Source: Entamoeba histolytica HM-1:IMSS
Lineage: Eukaryota; Evosea; Mastigamoebida; Endamoebidae
Reading direction: 5' to 3'
Length of the DNA stretch: 64,000 bases
NCBI RefSeq assembly: GCF_000208925.1
Contig: NW_001914887.1
Coordinates: 1-64,000, forward strand
The stretch's first letter is position 1; every line of letters starts with the position of its first letter. Position numbers and translations under genes: made by a program. This document shows positions 1 to 10,003 of the stretch, in pieces. The notes beneath the pieces are model-generated. The model did no database searches and had not been told where the DNA came from. It was given only the letters and a program-made list of their open reading frames with translations.

Positions 1-579
1 ATATGAAATAATAAAAAGAAAGATAAATAATAAAGAAATATGATGTATTTAATATATAATATAATTTATTATCAAATATAATAATAATATCAAATGATGA
101 TTTATTTTTATTTCAAAATATTTTGCATCAATAAAATATGTTGCTAAATATTTTGCATCATTAATTTTTGCATCATTAAATTTTGCGCTTTTTTTATTTG
201 TTTCAATAAAATTTGCATCCTTTATTTTTTTTCTTTCTTTTCTTCTTTTATCATCTCTTTTGTTTTATTACACTTTATCTTCTTTCTTTTTATATTCTCT
301 CCTTTCTACTTTTATTCTTTCTTCATCATATTCTACTTCTTACTTTCTTTTTATTCTTTTATATCATTCATTCTCTTCTTTTTCAATTATTTGCTTTTTT
401 TCGTTGCCAATTTAATGCATTTGACTTTAATAATCATAAATGTATTAATAATGATGAAATGATTGTAACTTACAATATTGATTTATTTGTTAATGACAAT
501 TCATTCCATACTAGAAGATAAGTTATATTATCAAAATATGAAAGAAAAGAAATGATATATTATAAATGTTGTTATATGT
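1..579. other. A/T-rich intergenic DNA
   Basis: This stretch holds the TTTTGCATCA repeats and, from about 221 to 400, a T-rich tract (TTCTTT-like) on the + strand. The low-complexity Phe/Leu-rich reading frame across the T tract is not a credible gene. The last codons of that frame (about 430-521, ending near FVNDNSFHTRR) look less random and weakly resemble the C-terminus encoded at 14127-14870. Confidence 0.5.
121..220 (+). repeat. Short dispersed TTTTGCATCA repeats
   Basis: TTTTGCATCA occurs at 121-130, 151-160 and 166-175, with partial copies at 181-186 and 212-220. The spacing is irregular, so this is a degenerate repeat rather than a clean tandem array. No gene starts nearby, and I see no function. 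Confidence 0.5.
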
Positions 580-850
580 CAAAATATGAATATAGAATTA
601 AATTATATTCACAAAATAAATAAATACAAAGAATTAGAAGAGAAAATAAGAAATAAGAGAGAAATATTACATTTTGAAATAATACCTGTTATATTAACAA
701 TAAACGGATTAATACACAATGAAACAATAAGAATAACCAAGATAATAAAATTACACATAACATTTCTAAATAATACTTGACAAATAACAATAATCAAAAA
801 TCTGAAAAACTTAATGTTTTCCACTTTTATTTCTGATAATATATTAGAAG
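580..850 (+). mobile_element. Decayed LINE 3' fragment
   Basis: The frame at 586-780 gives residues matching the C-terminal end of the LINE at 24930-27545: NKYKEL against NKYNEL, then IIPVILTINGLIHNETI against IIPVVISINGLINKESI. The bases downstream stay similar (ATAATCAAAAAT against GTAATCAAAAAT). This is therefore the 3' end of a second, 5'-truncated non-LTR retrotransposon in the same orientation. It contains none of the catalytic motifs. The limits are approximate. Confidence 0.65.
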
Positions 851-1218
851 AAGAACTATCTAATTCTCTCTTAATATAAAATTAGTATAAAGTATAAATC
901 AAACATATTAAAAATTTGAAATAATTGTCTCTCAATAATAACAACGAAATGGAATATATATTTATTAACTGATCTTTTTAATATCAAAAAATAGCTTAAA
1001 AACTGAAGAAAATGCTTTTTTCAAATGATATTATTTTAGTAATAGAAATAAATTATTTTATGAATTGAACATTATACACTCAATTATTTATTTAATATCA
1101 AAAGAAGGTAATGTCTAAAAACTATTTGATATAAATTTCAAATAATAAACGAAATAAAAATGAAAGATTTAAAAATATTTGTTAAAAATTCTTTTTTTAA
1201 AACAATAAAAAAGAAAAT
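851..1218. other. A/T-rich intergenic DNA
   Basis: I see no gene or RNA here. It lies downstream of the minus-strand gene that ends at 1219 and probably carries that gene's short 3' untranslated region. Confidence 0.4.
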
Positions 1219-3843
1219 TTATTTCTTCCAAAAAGCCAAACGAGATTTCTTTGGTTGAGTATTGATATGAGACTCTTCAATGTCTTGTTGTTGTTTTAAA
1301 TTAGCAAGACGTACTTTCAATTGAGCAACTTCCATTTCAAGACCATCTTGTTGTGCTTTTTCCAATTCAATTTTTCTATTTAAATCAACACAAATATCTT
1401 CTCCACTTTGAACATATTTATTTGAAGTAGTAATATTTATAGTATGTAATTCATCTTCAGCAATAACATCACATTCACTCATTTGAACACTAAATTCAAA
1501 TCCATGATATTTTTCTTTAAAGAAATCAATAACTTTTAATTTAACATTTAATTCATCATCATTTTCAGGTTTTAATTCTGTGTCTTCTTCTTTATCTTCA
1601 TTATTTAATTTTTCGTCTTTAGACTTTCCTTCACTAACTTGTTTAAAAGTATCTTTTCCAAATACCCCCAATTTTTTTAATTTAACTTGAACTCCATATA
1701 ATTTAATATCCATTGAAATATTTTTAGTAGTTTTAATTTTAGAACTTATATGATTTAAAGTTAAAATTAATGATGGAGTTGTTTGAGGTAATTGTTGAAA
1801 TAAAAATCCTTTTTCCATTTTCTTTTTTGAAATAGATTCTAATGGTTCTAATATATTTTCAACACTTCCTGTTCCAATTTCATCAATAATTATTCCAAAA
1901 GTTCTTCCAGTTTCATTACTAACAAACATAATATCTAATTCTGATCTTACAATTTCAGTTAATTTCGAGCAGTCATGTTCTTTATTTCTATAAACAATTG
2001 AACTAATAGGAACAATAACTTTTCCTTTACCAAATGATAATAATACAGCAATTGTTGGAAATTGAATATTTTTAAGTTCATTATTAACAAATTCAATAGA
2101 TTTATCAGTAATTTTATTTGCATTTTCAGTGACAGTAGTTCCAATTTGTTTACTAATATCTTTAAGTCTATCTTTTTCAGTTTCTTGAAATCCGTTAATA
2201 AAATCTTTAATATAATTATAAATATCTAAAAACATTTGATGTGATAATGTAATTTCAAGGTCATCTGATTTACCATAACAATAAATAATTGAAGGTATTC
2301 CTTTATTATTTTCTTTATCAAATATTAAATTAAATTGTACTTCAAATACATCTCCATAAAATACTCTATCTTTTTTGTCATTAATTACTCCAAATGCTTC
2401 AACATTTTTAATTAAAATAGAAATATCTAATGAAACAGGTTCTTTAACTTCTGTTGCTTTATATTCTTTTTTTAATTTTTCATTACAAATTTCAAGTGTA
2501 GTTAAATTATGTTTAATTGGTTTATTATTTAATTTAAGATTTCCTAAAGTAATAGTAAATATTGAATTACTTTGAAATTTTACTGTAAATAATGAATTGT
2601 TTAATTCAAATGAAAAATATACTTTTCCTAATAAATCAATAATTGATTTTAATTGGAAATATTGAAGTAATCTTTCATATTTTGAACTAAAAAGTTCTTT
2701 TTTCTTTTCTGTTTTTTCTTTTAATATTTCTAATTGATTTGTATTAACATTAATTTTTGTTAAATTCTTTTGCATTGTAATTTTTAATAAATCAATCATT
2801 TTTGATAATAATTTAAAGTCCATTGTTATTCCAAGTCCATTACATTTTAAATCAACATCAATTCCAATTATTCCTTTAGCTTCAATACCTTCTTTAGCAA
2901 TTCCTTTTGTTACATTTAATTGAATTGCATTTCCTTCTTTAATTGTCCAAACAATTTTATTAATTTCTTCTTTTAAAATATATTGAACTTCAAACTCTCC
3001 AACACTAAATATTGTTTTTCCAAAATACATACAAAGCTCTTCATTATATTTAATTTTATCCATTTCAAATATAATTTTACCAATATTAATATGAATATCT
3101 CCATCTAATAAATCTTTTAATATAATATTTAATTTATTTATATTTAAACAAATTGAACTACTTTGATTATGATGTTCAATTGTTTGAGAACTAAATATTG
3201 ATGTTATTATTTTTCTAATACAATTTGCTATATTTTTATACGTTTCTCCTGTACAAATTATACAAATTTCTTCTGCTATCCATTTTTGATCAACACAAAT
3301 AACATGTCCATTTTGATCTCTTTTAAAAGACATATTTAATTGAATTTTAATATCCTTAATAAATTCTTCTGAAATATCATCATTTTCTATAATAATACTA
3401 AATTTATTAAAGAAAATATTTAATGTATCATTCTTTGTTTCTGTATTAATATCATTCATTTTCATTTTTAATATAGCATTTCCAATTGTAATTTTACAAT
3501 TTATTTGATTAATTCTAAATTGAAGATATGGAAGTAAATATTCAATCTTTTCATTTGATGTTTCATATTCTTCATGTGTCTTTAATGATAAAAAATAATT
3601 AATTTCTTTAATTTCAATTTCAAATGGACACTTTTCATTAATTTGTTTAGGTACATTAATTTTCATTTCTGGAATTTCAAATCTATCAATTGTTATAGTC
3701 CTTGGGTATTGAAAATATCTTGATATACATTTAGGGTCTATAATAATATGTTTAATAATAACTTGGTTTTCATAAATTTCTGATTCTTCATGAGAAAGAG
3801 ATAAGAGATGAATAGCTTTAATAAAGTCTTGAACTGAAGGCAT
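1219..3843 (-). CDS. Large beta-rich protein of unknown function, possibly a bridge-like lipid transfer protein
   Basis: An intronless reading frame of 874 residues starts at ATG 3843. I do not recognise a catalytic motif, signal peptide or membrane segment. Much of the protein alternates short hydrophobic strands with charged turns (INKLNIILKDLLDGDIHINIGK), the texture of repeated beta-grooves in VPS13/ATG2/BLTP-type lipid transfer proteins. A Lys/Glu-rich linker lies near residues 735-765. The C-terminus (about 825-862) is a coiled coil rich in Glu, Leu and Gln, followed by a basic tail ending FWKK. The N-terminus lacks a clear chorein signature, so the lipid-transfer idea is inference from texture only. 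A structure prediction showing a continuous hydrophobic groove would support it. Confidence 0.8.
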   Translation of the reverse strand: MPSVQDFIKAIHLLSLSHEESEIYENQVIIKHIIIDPKCISRYFQYPRTITIDRFEIPEMKINVPKQINEKCPFEIEIKEINYFLSLKTHEEYETSNEKIEYLLPYLQFRINQINCKITIGNAILKMKMNDINTETKNDTLNIFFNKFSIIIENDDISEEFIKDIKIQLNMSFKRDQNGHVICVDQKWIAEEICIICTGETYKNIANCIRKIITSIFSSQTIEHHNQSSSICLNINKLNIILKDLLDGDIHINIGKIIFEMDKIKYNEELCMYFGKTIFSVGEFEVQYILKEEINKIVWTIKEGNAIQLNVTKGIAKEGIEAKGIIGIDVDLKCNGLGITMDFKLLSKMIDLLKITMQKNLTKINVNTNQLEILKEKTEKKKELFSSKYERLLQYFQLKSIIDLLGKVYFSFELNNSLFTVKFQSNSIFTITLGNLKLNNKPIKHNLTTLEICNEKLKKEYKATEVKEPVSLDISILIKNVEAFGVINDKKDRVFYGDVFEVQFNLIFDKENNKGIPSIIYCYGKSDDLEITLSHQMFLDIYNYIKDFINGFQETEKDRLKDISKQIGTTVTENANKITDKSIEFVNNELKNIQFPTIAVLLSFGKGKVIVPISSIVYRNKEHDCSKLTEIVRSELDIMFVSNETGRTFGIIIDEIGTGSVENILEPLESISKKKMEKGFLFQQLPQTTPSLILTLNHISSKIKTTKNISMDIKLYGVQVKLKKLGVFGKDTFKQVSEGKSKDEKLNNEDKEEDTELKPENDDELNVKLKVIDFFKEKYHGFEFSVQMSECDVIAEDELHTINITTSNKYVQSGEDICVDLNRKIELEKAQQDGLEMEVAQLKVRLANLKQQQDIEESHINTQPKKSRLAFWKK

Positions 3844-4016
3844 ATGAATGGAATATTTATTTTTAGTTTTATTATTATTTTTTTTTATTTTACATTACTT
3901 TTTATTAAAAGTTATTATAAAATAATTAATTAATAATTAAATAAAAGAAGAATACAAAATCAATCAATTTTATTATCACGAAAGTGATTCATTTAAAAAA
4001 AAGAGTTCAACACACA

Positions 4017-4904
4017 TTAACAGAAATGATAATTTTTCTTCATAAAAGCATATATTAATTCTAAGAAATCATCTAACGTTAATTGAGCTGCTCGTGATTT
4101 TGCTCTTCCACTTTCTTCAAGTATTTGAAGAACATCTGCTTTAACATCAAGATTTTCATCAATTGGAATATTACGAATTTTTGCAATAATTCTTAAATTC
4201 TTTTCCATTACTTCAAGAACAGAACTTATTCTAAATAAACTACTTAATGTTTTATGTTTTCTTAAGAAACAAATTCTTAAGAACCCATCAAATTCTACTA
4301 AATTTAGGGGTGGTGCTGGTTTAACTGGAATCATTCTAACAACACTTGACTCAACTTTAGGTGGTGGTTTAAAATTGTTTCTTCCAACTTTCATCACATG
4401 AAATACATCTGCAAGAAGTTGAGTATTAACTGATAATCTACAATATAATGGATCACCTGGTTTAGCCACTAACCTCATAGCGAATTCTCTTTGAAACATT
4501 AATACAGCTGATCTAAATTGTGGTCTATGATTAAGTAATTTAAATACTAATGGACTTGAAATAGAATAAGGTGTATTTGATACACATACATCAAAATATG
4601 GTAGTTCAACTTTTAAGAAATCTCCTTGAATAATTTCTAATTTTTTTACATAATCAGTAACTGAAACTCTCTTCTTTAATTCAGCTGCCATACGTGGATC
4701 AATTTCAATTGCAATTAACTTTTTACAAAATGGAAGCATTTTCATTGTTAAATTTCCTGTTCCTGGTCCAATTTCTAATACAACATCTGTTCTTCTTAAT
4801 TCAGCTGCATCAACTATTTGTTGTGCAATCATTGGATTCTTTAAAATGTGTTGTCCCTCTGATTTATGAAATTGGAATATGTTGGTTCCAACAGGTTCTG
4901 CCAT
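4017..4904 (-). CDS. DIM1: Dim1/KsgA-type rRNA adenine dimethyltransferase
   Basis: The enzyme N6,N6-dimethylates two adjacent adenosines in the 3'-terminal helix of small-subunit rRNA, a late step of 40S maturation in nucleolus and cytoplasm. The 295-residue protein shows the SAM-binding motif LEIGPGTGNLT (residues 43-53), an acidic loop AIEIDPR (about 65-71), GDFLK (94-98) and the catalytic motif NTPYSISSP (110-118), which matches the eukaryotic NTPY/NLPY form. The length fits Dim1 (yeast 318). The start at 4904 is the first ATG and lies 22 nt from an upstream AAACCCT element. There are no introns. It is transcribed away from the PP4R3 gene. No oddities were seen. Confidence 0.95.
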   Translation of the reverse strand: MAEPVGTNIFQFHKSEGQHILKNPMIAQQIVDAAELRRTDVVLEIGPGTGNLTMKMLPFCKKLIAIEIDPRMAAELKKRVSVTDYVKKLEIIQGDFLKVELPYFDVCVSNTPYSISSPLVFKLLNHRPQFRSAVLMFQREFAMRLVAKPGDPLYCRLSVNTQLLADVFHVMKVGRNNFKPPPKVESSVVRMIPVKPAPPLNLVEFDGFLRICFLRKHKTLSSLFRISSVLEVMEKNLRIIAKIRNIPIDENLDVKADVLQILEESGRAKSRAAQLTLDDFLELIYAFMKKNYHFC

Positions 4905-4925
4905 AATATACTTTCAATAGTTAAA

Positions 4926-4948
4926 AGGGTTTTTTTGTTATAGGGTTT
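4926..4948 (-). promoter_or_regulatory. Two AAACCCT (telo-box-like) elements before DIM1
   Basis: On the minus strand, AAACCCT occurs at 4932-4926 and 4948-4942, 22 and 38 nt before the DIM1 ATG. The same heptamer sits before several other ribosome and translation genes in this window. A regulatory role is inferred. Confidence 0.5.
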
Positions 4949-5738
4949 TAATTAAATTTAATTAAACAACATCATCACTTCTTGTTAGATAAAACAATCA
5001 ATAGAAATCAATTAAAATCAAGAAAAGTTGATAAAATCACTCATAAAACATTATTATTATTCAATTCTTTATATTATTTTTCTTTTTAAACCTAAAAAAC
5101 CTTTATCTTTGAATTAATTCATTTGATTATTTATTTAAATTTTCATTATTTTGCCAATGTTTAATACTAAAAGTAGTATTATTAACTCTTCTAACACATA
5201 TTCTGTATTAACAGAAATTTATTCTTTCATTATCTCTTCTTTAAAAACAAAATCATTTATATCTCTTTTAAAGAAAAGTTAGTACAACTTGATAATGTCT
5301 TCAATTATATCGTGATTTCCTCCTTTAAAGAAAGCACTGCTAATTGAAATATTTTCTTGCATTGCGGCGAAGATAAATAAATAAGTATTTATCAAAAAAA
5401 GCAATGCTAATAACTTCGTTATTTTTTTTTTCGATGAACTCTTTAAATAGAACCCTCAATACTATATTTTTATTATATAAAAACTATAATACGTTTAATA
5501 GTTATAAGTATTATTAAAGTACTATTCATTTATCTGGTTTAAAACTTCAACAACTATTCCTTCTTTTTTTTTTTTAATAGTTTTTAATGATGGAATTAAT
5601 ATTTGAAAGAGTAATGGAAGAAGGGACTTTTCTAATTCTGAACAATAAAAGAAAAACAAAATGTTGAGAAGATAAAAAGATAATTAAAAAAAAAAAGAAA
5701 AATTAAAAAAGAAAAGAGAAAATACTCATTGAATTTGA
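4949..5738. other. Intergenic region between divergent DIM1 and PP4R3
   Basis: This is about 790 bp of A/T-rich DNA with poly-T and poly-A runs. A short perfect inverted repeat (ATAAATA-AG-TATTTAT) lies near 5377-5392. GAACCCTCAAT near 5450 resembles the AAACCCT element but is about 280 nt from the next ATG. I see no gene or structural RNA. Confidence 0.4.
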
Positions 5739-7623
5739 ATGGATCAATCAAACAAGAGACAATTAGCTAAAGTTTTTAAGCTAAATAATAATGAATGGGA
5801 AGAACATGGAACAGGTGTATTTAAACAATTCATAAATGGTAATTGTGTTCATATTGAAATTACCTCTGAGGGGAAATCAATAATTAAAGTTATAATGGGA
5901 GAAGGTGATGCCTTTGAAAAACAAAATGATCGAGTAGTTCAAATACAAGGGAAGTCATTTGAGAATGAATATGCATTAAGTTTTATTGATAAAACATTAT
6001 GTTCTACATTATGTAATGCTTTACTTCAAGTAAAAGCAAGAAAAGTGAGTGATTCTGATATAGAGAGTTTGTTAATATAAAACAAGAATATAAGCGTCAT
6101 ATTTGAGTGATACTTATTAATTAGAATTAGAATGTAATGAAACAAATATTTTTCAATTAAGAGACCTTGCATATAAAGCTATGAGTACAAGAAATCCTTC
6201 TGAGTTATTGAGTAAAATAAATCCAAAAGAAATTGCTCAAGGATTGGTTCAAATATCAAAAACAATAAATGAATCGACTTCCAAAGAATTTATGACTTGT
6301 GTCTTTATTTTCGTAAAAGCATTATTGTTTATTTCTGATAATCAATTAATGGAAGAACTATATAAACTATCTGTATTAAAATCATTATTTGTTATCCTTT
6401 CATATGATCCATTATTTCTTTCTAATAATCGTCCAAATTTCTTAGAAGAGTTTTACTCTTGTATAAATAATATGAAAGAAGTTATTGAACAAACTGAAAC
6501 ATTAACACAATTAATAGAATACTCATTTGCTTTAGTTTATTTCCGTGATGTTGTTATTGCCAGATTTTCTGATGAAACAGTATGTGCACCTATAACTCTT
6601 AGAATTGATATCCTCAATAAAAAAATCCTCATTGAAACTATTAATAATAAGTCTATAGAAAAATTATTAGAATTATATGATTCATCTCTTAATCAAATGA
6701 AACGTGGGATTTGTATTACTGTCAAAAAAATGTGTAATCATCTTTTACTTTTTACTCTCCCTTTAAGAGAAGAATATGCTAAATCAATGATTGATCAAGG
6801 ATTAATTAAAATAATAAAAAAGGGACTTCTTGATGATAATAAATCATTCTGTTTAGAAGCATTAAATTCTTTATTTCAATGTAGTACATCCATTGGATTA
6901 TTACTTATAAAAGATGAAATACTTCAATTAATTGCAAAAACAATACTCACTTCTTCAACATCGTTTTATTATGGTGCATTTCAAATATTAATTGATATAT
7001 TAGATGTTACTGATGGAAATGTTACGTTCGAAAGAGAAATGATTAATACCATGATACCATCTGTAATAGACATACTCATTCAACCATTAAATGATACTAG
7101 CCCAATTCAATTAACAAATTATAATTCTTATATTTCTCATATTAGTTCTTTAGTATATCACTTATCTTGTTCAACAGCAATATCAGTAAAACCATATATT
7201 ATTCAATGTGGAATATTTAATAAAATACTTCAAAAATTACCTACTCTAACACACTCTTCACAAGCTTCAGTATTACAATCATTAAGAAATATTATTCGAT
7301 TGAATAACCAAGATTATACTACTCAACTTCTTGATGCTGGAATGATTGAAATTGTTAAAGAAATGATACCATCAATGAGTGGAATGACTCTTCCTATTGC
7401 ATGTGAGATTATTGATTCATTCAAAAATAGAATGAGCATTCTCCCTCTCTCTTCTTCTTCTTCAGTTCCAACTCCAGAAGTTACAAACGGAGTCCAAGAT
7501 TTGGCTCAACTATCTCTTCCTTCTCCATTAAAAAGACCAGTTGATATCGAAAATACAATGAAAATGATGGAAATAGATTCCCCATCAAAAAGAAGAGTAA
7601 TGACTCCAATATTTTCACAATAG
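5739..7623 (+). CDS. Protein phosphatase 4 regulatory subunit 3 (PP4R3/SMEK), two exons
   Basis: PP4R3 targets the PP4 catalytic subunit to substrates through an N-terminal PH-like (EVH1/RanBD-fold) domain. Exon 1 (5739-6066) encodes that domain, with VFKLNNNEWEEHGTG near residues 13-27. Exon 2 (6125-7623) encodes the SMK-1/DUF625 core; LSYDPLFLSNNRPNFLEEF and FALVYFRDVVIARFSDE correspond to the family's LEYDPxLxxPKxHREFL and YRxQYIxDxILP blocks, followed by ARM-like helices. The intron is 6067-6124 (GTTTGT...TAG). Joining restores the frame through 18 codons before the internal ATG at 6181. The product is 608 residues; a second acceptor at 6130 would give 606. The C-terminal tail ends in a phosphoacceptor-rich segment (SPSKRRVMTP). 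It is shorter than human SMEK (about 830). Confidence 0.88.
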
Positions 7624-7784
7624 CTTCTTTTGTTCAATATCTCAACATTTAAATGATAATAACAAAATTTTATTGTTCTGTTATTTATATTTACATTATA
7701 TATAACATTTAAAATAACAACAACAAAAAAATAAACCAGAAAAAAATTATAAAAGAATTAAAAAAGAATAGAAAAACTGAGAAT

Positions 7785-7793
7785 AAACCCTAA
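7785..7793 (+). promoter_or_regulatory. AAACCCTAA telo-box-like element before RPS6
   Basis: AAACCCTAA lies 33 nt before the start codon at 7827 and is followed directly by GAACTTTAAA, which combines a GAAC-like core element with a TATA-like run. The role is inferred from recurrence upstream of other translation genes. Confidence 0.55.
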
Positions 7794-7826
7794 GAACTTT
7801 AAAAATAGCAATCTTGGTGTGTAATC

Positions 7827-8684
7827 ATGAAGGTTTGTTAATTATGTTCTTGAGAATTTCGTGATGAAAAGACAAATACTTATATACAGATTAACGTAGC
7901 CAACCCAGCAACTGGAAGAATTAAGAAATTTGATTTTGAAGAAGAAAAGAATTACAGACCGTTCCTTGATAAGAGAATTGGACAAGAAGTTGATGCTTCA
8001 TCACTTGGAGACGAATTCAAAGGATACATCCTTAAAATCACTGGTGGATGTGATAAGGATGGTTTCCCAATGATGACAGGAGTAGCTACTAACAATCGTG
8101 TCAGACTTCTTCTTGATGGAAGAAATGGATGTTATAAACCACTTAGAAATGGAGAAAGAAGAAGAAAGACAGTTAGAGGAGCTATTGTTGCAGGAGACAT
8201 TTCAGTATTGAACACTATCGTAGTTAAGAAAGGAGAAGGAGAAATTGAAGGAGTTACTAATGATGCACTCCCAATGAGAGCTGGACCAAAGAGAGCATCT
8301 CATATCAGAAAACTCTTCAATCTCTCTCAAAAGGATGATGTTAAAAAATTCGTTATTAGAAGAGAAGTTGCTAAAAAACATCCAAAAGAAGGAAAATCAA
8401 CAAAAAGATCTAAAGCTCCTAAGATTCAAAGACTTGTTACTCCAAGAAGACTTCAACATAAGGCTCAAAAATTAGAAGCTAAGAAATTACATAAAATTGC
8501 TATGCTCAAGGAAGCTAAACGTTATGCTGCTATTCTTAATAGATACAAGGTTCTTAAAGCACATGGAATGAAAGTTGTCTCATTTGCTGATACTGATGCT
8601 GTTTTCAAACAAAACAAAGCTGGTTCAAAGAAAGCTGCTTCTAAGGGAAAGAAAGTTGGCTCCAAGAAAACTGGAAAGAAATAA
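7827..8684 (+). CDS. RPS6: 40S ribosomal protein eS6, two exons
   Basis: eS6 is a structural protein of the small ribosomal subunit. Exon 1 is only ATGAAG (7827-7832). The intron is 7833-7889 (GTTTGT...CAG) and exon 2 runs 7890-8684, giving 266 residues starting MKINVANPATGR, which matches the family N-terminus (MKLNISFPATG). Family blocks include LGDEFKGYILKITGGCDKDGFPM, the RRKTVRGAIV segment, RAGPKRASHIRKLFNLS and APKIQRLVTPRRLQHK. A start after two codons followed by an intron is the arrangement seen here; the internal ATG at 8070 would remove a third of the protein. The Ser-rich phosphorylated tail of animal eS6 is replaced by a Lys/Ala/Gly/Ser tail. Confidence 0.96.
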
Positions 8685-8993
8685 ATTGATCTTTTCTACT
8701 GTTACGATAATTTTTTTTTGAATTTCATACAATTAATTTTTGTTATTGTTTTAATAAAATTGAAGTTTATAAAAACAAAAGGTTAAGTTTTTATTTTAAT
8801 CAAATACTTTGCTTTTAAGATGGTATTTGTTTATAGCAATGCACAAGTCAATCACTTTTTTTAGAGAAGTGAGCAAACACTTTGAGACCAACGTCACAAA
8901 AAAGTACAAAAATGTTTGAGTCATCCAACAAAAACCTCAAGAACCATAATCAAAAATAGGTTAAACATGAAAGTAATGAACCTTTATTATAAA
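8685..8993. other. Short convergent intergenic region
   Basis: It separates the ends of RPS6 and the SERF gene. The part at 8835-8960 is less A/T-biased than its surroundings and contains a small TCACTT/AAGTGA hairpin near 8853-8873. I found no box C/D, tRNA or coding pattern. Confidence 0.35.
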
Positions 8994-9173
8994 TTACTTA
9001 GCAGCTTCTTCAGCCTTACGCTTAAGGGCTTCTTCTTGTTTTTGTCTCATAAGAGCAGCATCACGTTCTCTTCTTTGACCTAATGAAAGGTCTTCAGTAT
9101 TTCCATGTTTCTTTTTTGCTTCTTCTTTAATTCTTTTTTCACGAGACTTATCTCTTTGATTTCCTCTTGCCAT
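8994..9173 (-). CDS. SERF/4F5-family small basic protein
   Basis: This is a 59-residue protein read directly from the minus strand. It begins MARGNQRDKSREKR, the diagnostic start of the 4F5/SERF family (MTRGNQRxxxRxK). The second family block appears as LSLGQRRERDAALMRQKQEE near residues 30-49. The tail is Ala/Glu/Lys-rich. Members in other eukaryotes are small, highly charged, disordered proteins that bind RNA and speed up amyloid aggregation. The start at 9173 is the only ATG giving the conserved N-terminus, and the stop TAA is at 8996-8994. It is upstream-adjacent to the acidic-protein gene on the same strand. Confidence 0.9.
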   Translation of the reverse strand: MARGNQRDKSREKRIKEEAKKKHGNTEDLSLGQRRERDAALMRQKQEEALKRKAEEAAK

Positions 9174-9367
9174 TTCTGGGAGAAATTATTTAATTGTTAC
9201 TTTTTAATTCTCTTTTTATATTCCAATTTGATGTCTCTGTTTTTAATATTTTATGTCAGTTTTATTATTATTGATTTGGTTCCACGTAATTCATATTTGG
9301 CTTTTTTGTTTTTTATCATTGAAATGTTAACTTTCTAATTAATGAATGAAAAATTTATTTATTTTCT

Positions 9368-10003
9368 TTATTCATCATCTTCATCATCGTCTTCGTCTTC
9401 ATCATCATCTTCATCATCATCATCTTCATCATCGTCTTCGTCTTCATCATCATCTTCATCATCATCATCTTCATCATCGTCTTCATCATCATCATCATCT
9501 TCATCTTCATCGTCTTCTTCTTCATCATCGTCTTCTTCATCTTCTTCTAACTCAAAGTCATCATCATCGTCGTAGTCAAAATCATCATCTTCAAGATCAT
9601 ACTCTTCATCTTCATCATCGTCTTCATCATCGTCTTCATCATCGTCTTCATCATCGTCTTCATCATCGTCTTCATCATCGTCTTCATCATCGTCTTCATC
9701 ATCGTCTTCATCATCGTCTTCATCATCGTCTTCATCATCGTCTTCATCATCGTCTTCATCATCGTCTTCATCATCGTCTTCATCATCGTCTTCATCATCG
9801 TCTTCATCATCGTCTTCATCATCGTCTTCATCATCATCATCATCATATTCTTCGTCGTCATCATCATATTCTTCGTCGTCATTGTCTTCAATATTTAACT
9901 CATCATTATTTTCTGTTTCTTTGTTGTCAAGAGTTGCATCTTCTTCAACAGCAAAGGCTAAAGTCAAAAACATAGCAATAAGAATATAAAAAATAGCTTT
10001 CAT
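9368..10003 (-). CDS. Secreted or lumenal Asp/Glu-repeat protein
   Basis: The protein is 211 residues long. An N-terminal signal peptide is evident (MKAIFYILIAMFLTLAFA, cleavage likely after residue 18), followed by a short unique acidic stretch. The rest is almost wholly Asp and Glu, with a little Tyr. The core is 18 identical 12-bp units encoding Asp-Asp-Glu-Asp, and a second 45-bp duplication lies near the C-terminus. No retention signal of the KDEL type is present; it ends EDDE. High acidity suggests low-affinity calcium binding in the secretory pathway or outside the cell, but this is inference. The opposite strand gives open Ser-, His- and Met-rich frames that are artefacts of the repeat. 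Confidence 0.8.
   Translation of the reverse strand: MKAIFYILIAMFLTLAFAVEEDATLDNKETENNDELNIEDNDDEEYDDDDEEYDDDDDEDDDEDDDEDDDEDDDEDDDEDDDEDDDEDDDEDDDEDDDEDDDEDDDEDDDEDDDEDDDEDDDEDDDEDDDEDEEYDLEDDDFDYDDDDDFELEEDEEDDDEEEDDEDEDDDDDEDDDEDDDDEDDDEDEDDDEDDDDEDDDEDEDDDEDDE
9379..9468 (-). repeat. 45-bp tandem duplication in the acidic-protein gene
   Basis: Two near-identical 45-bp units begin at 9379 and 9424 (both start CTTCATCATCGTCTTCG), and a diverged partial third begins at 9469. It is in frame (15 codons) and lies in the part encoding the C-terminus. Confidence 0.7.
9609..9824 (-). repeat. Perfect 12-bp minisatellite, 18 copies, in coding sequence
   Basis: The + strand unit TCTTCATCATCG repeats 18 times without error from 9609 to 9824, and a variant unit follows at 9825-9836. 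Because the unit is four codons long, copy changes keep the frame. Perfect identity implies recent expansion or ongoing homogenisation, so the length probably varies between strains. Confidence 0.9.

Noticed and set aside
213..429. Phe-rich frame as a membrane protein
   Set aside because: It merely translates a T-rich tract.
9342..9975. Long Ser-, His- and Met-rich open frames on both strands
   Set aside because: They are shadows of the 12-bp and 45-bp repeats in the acidic-protein gene; only the minus frame with signal peptide has a sensible start and composition.
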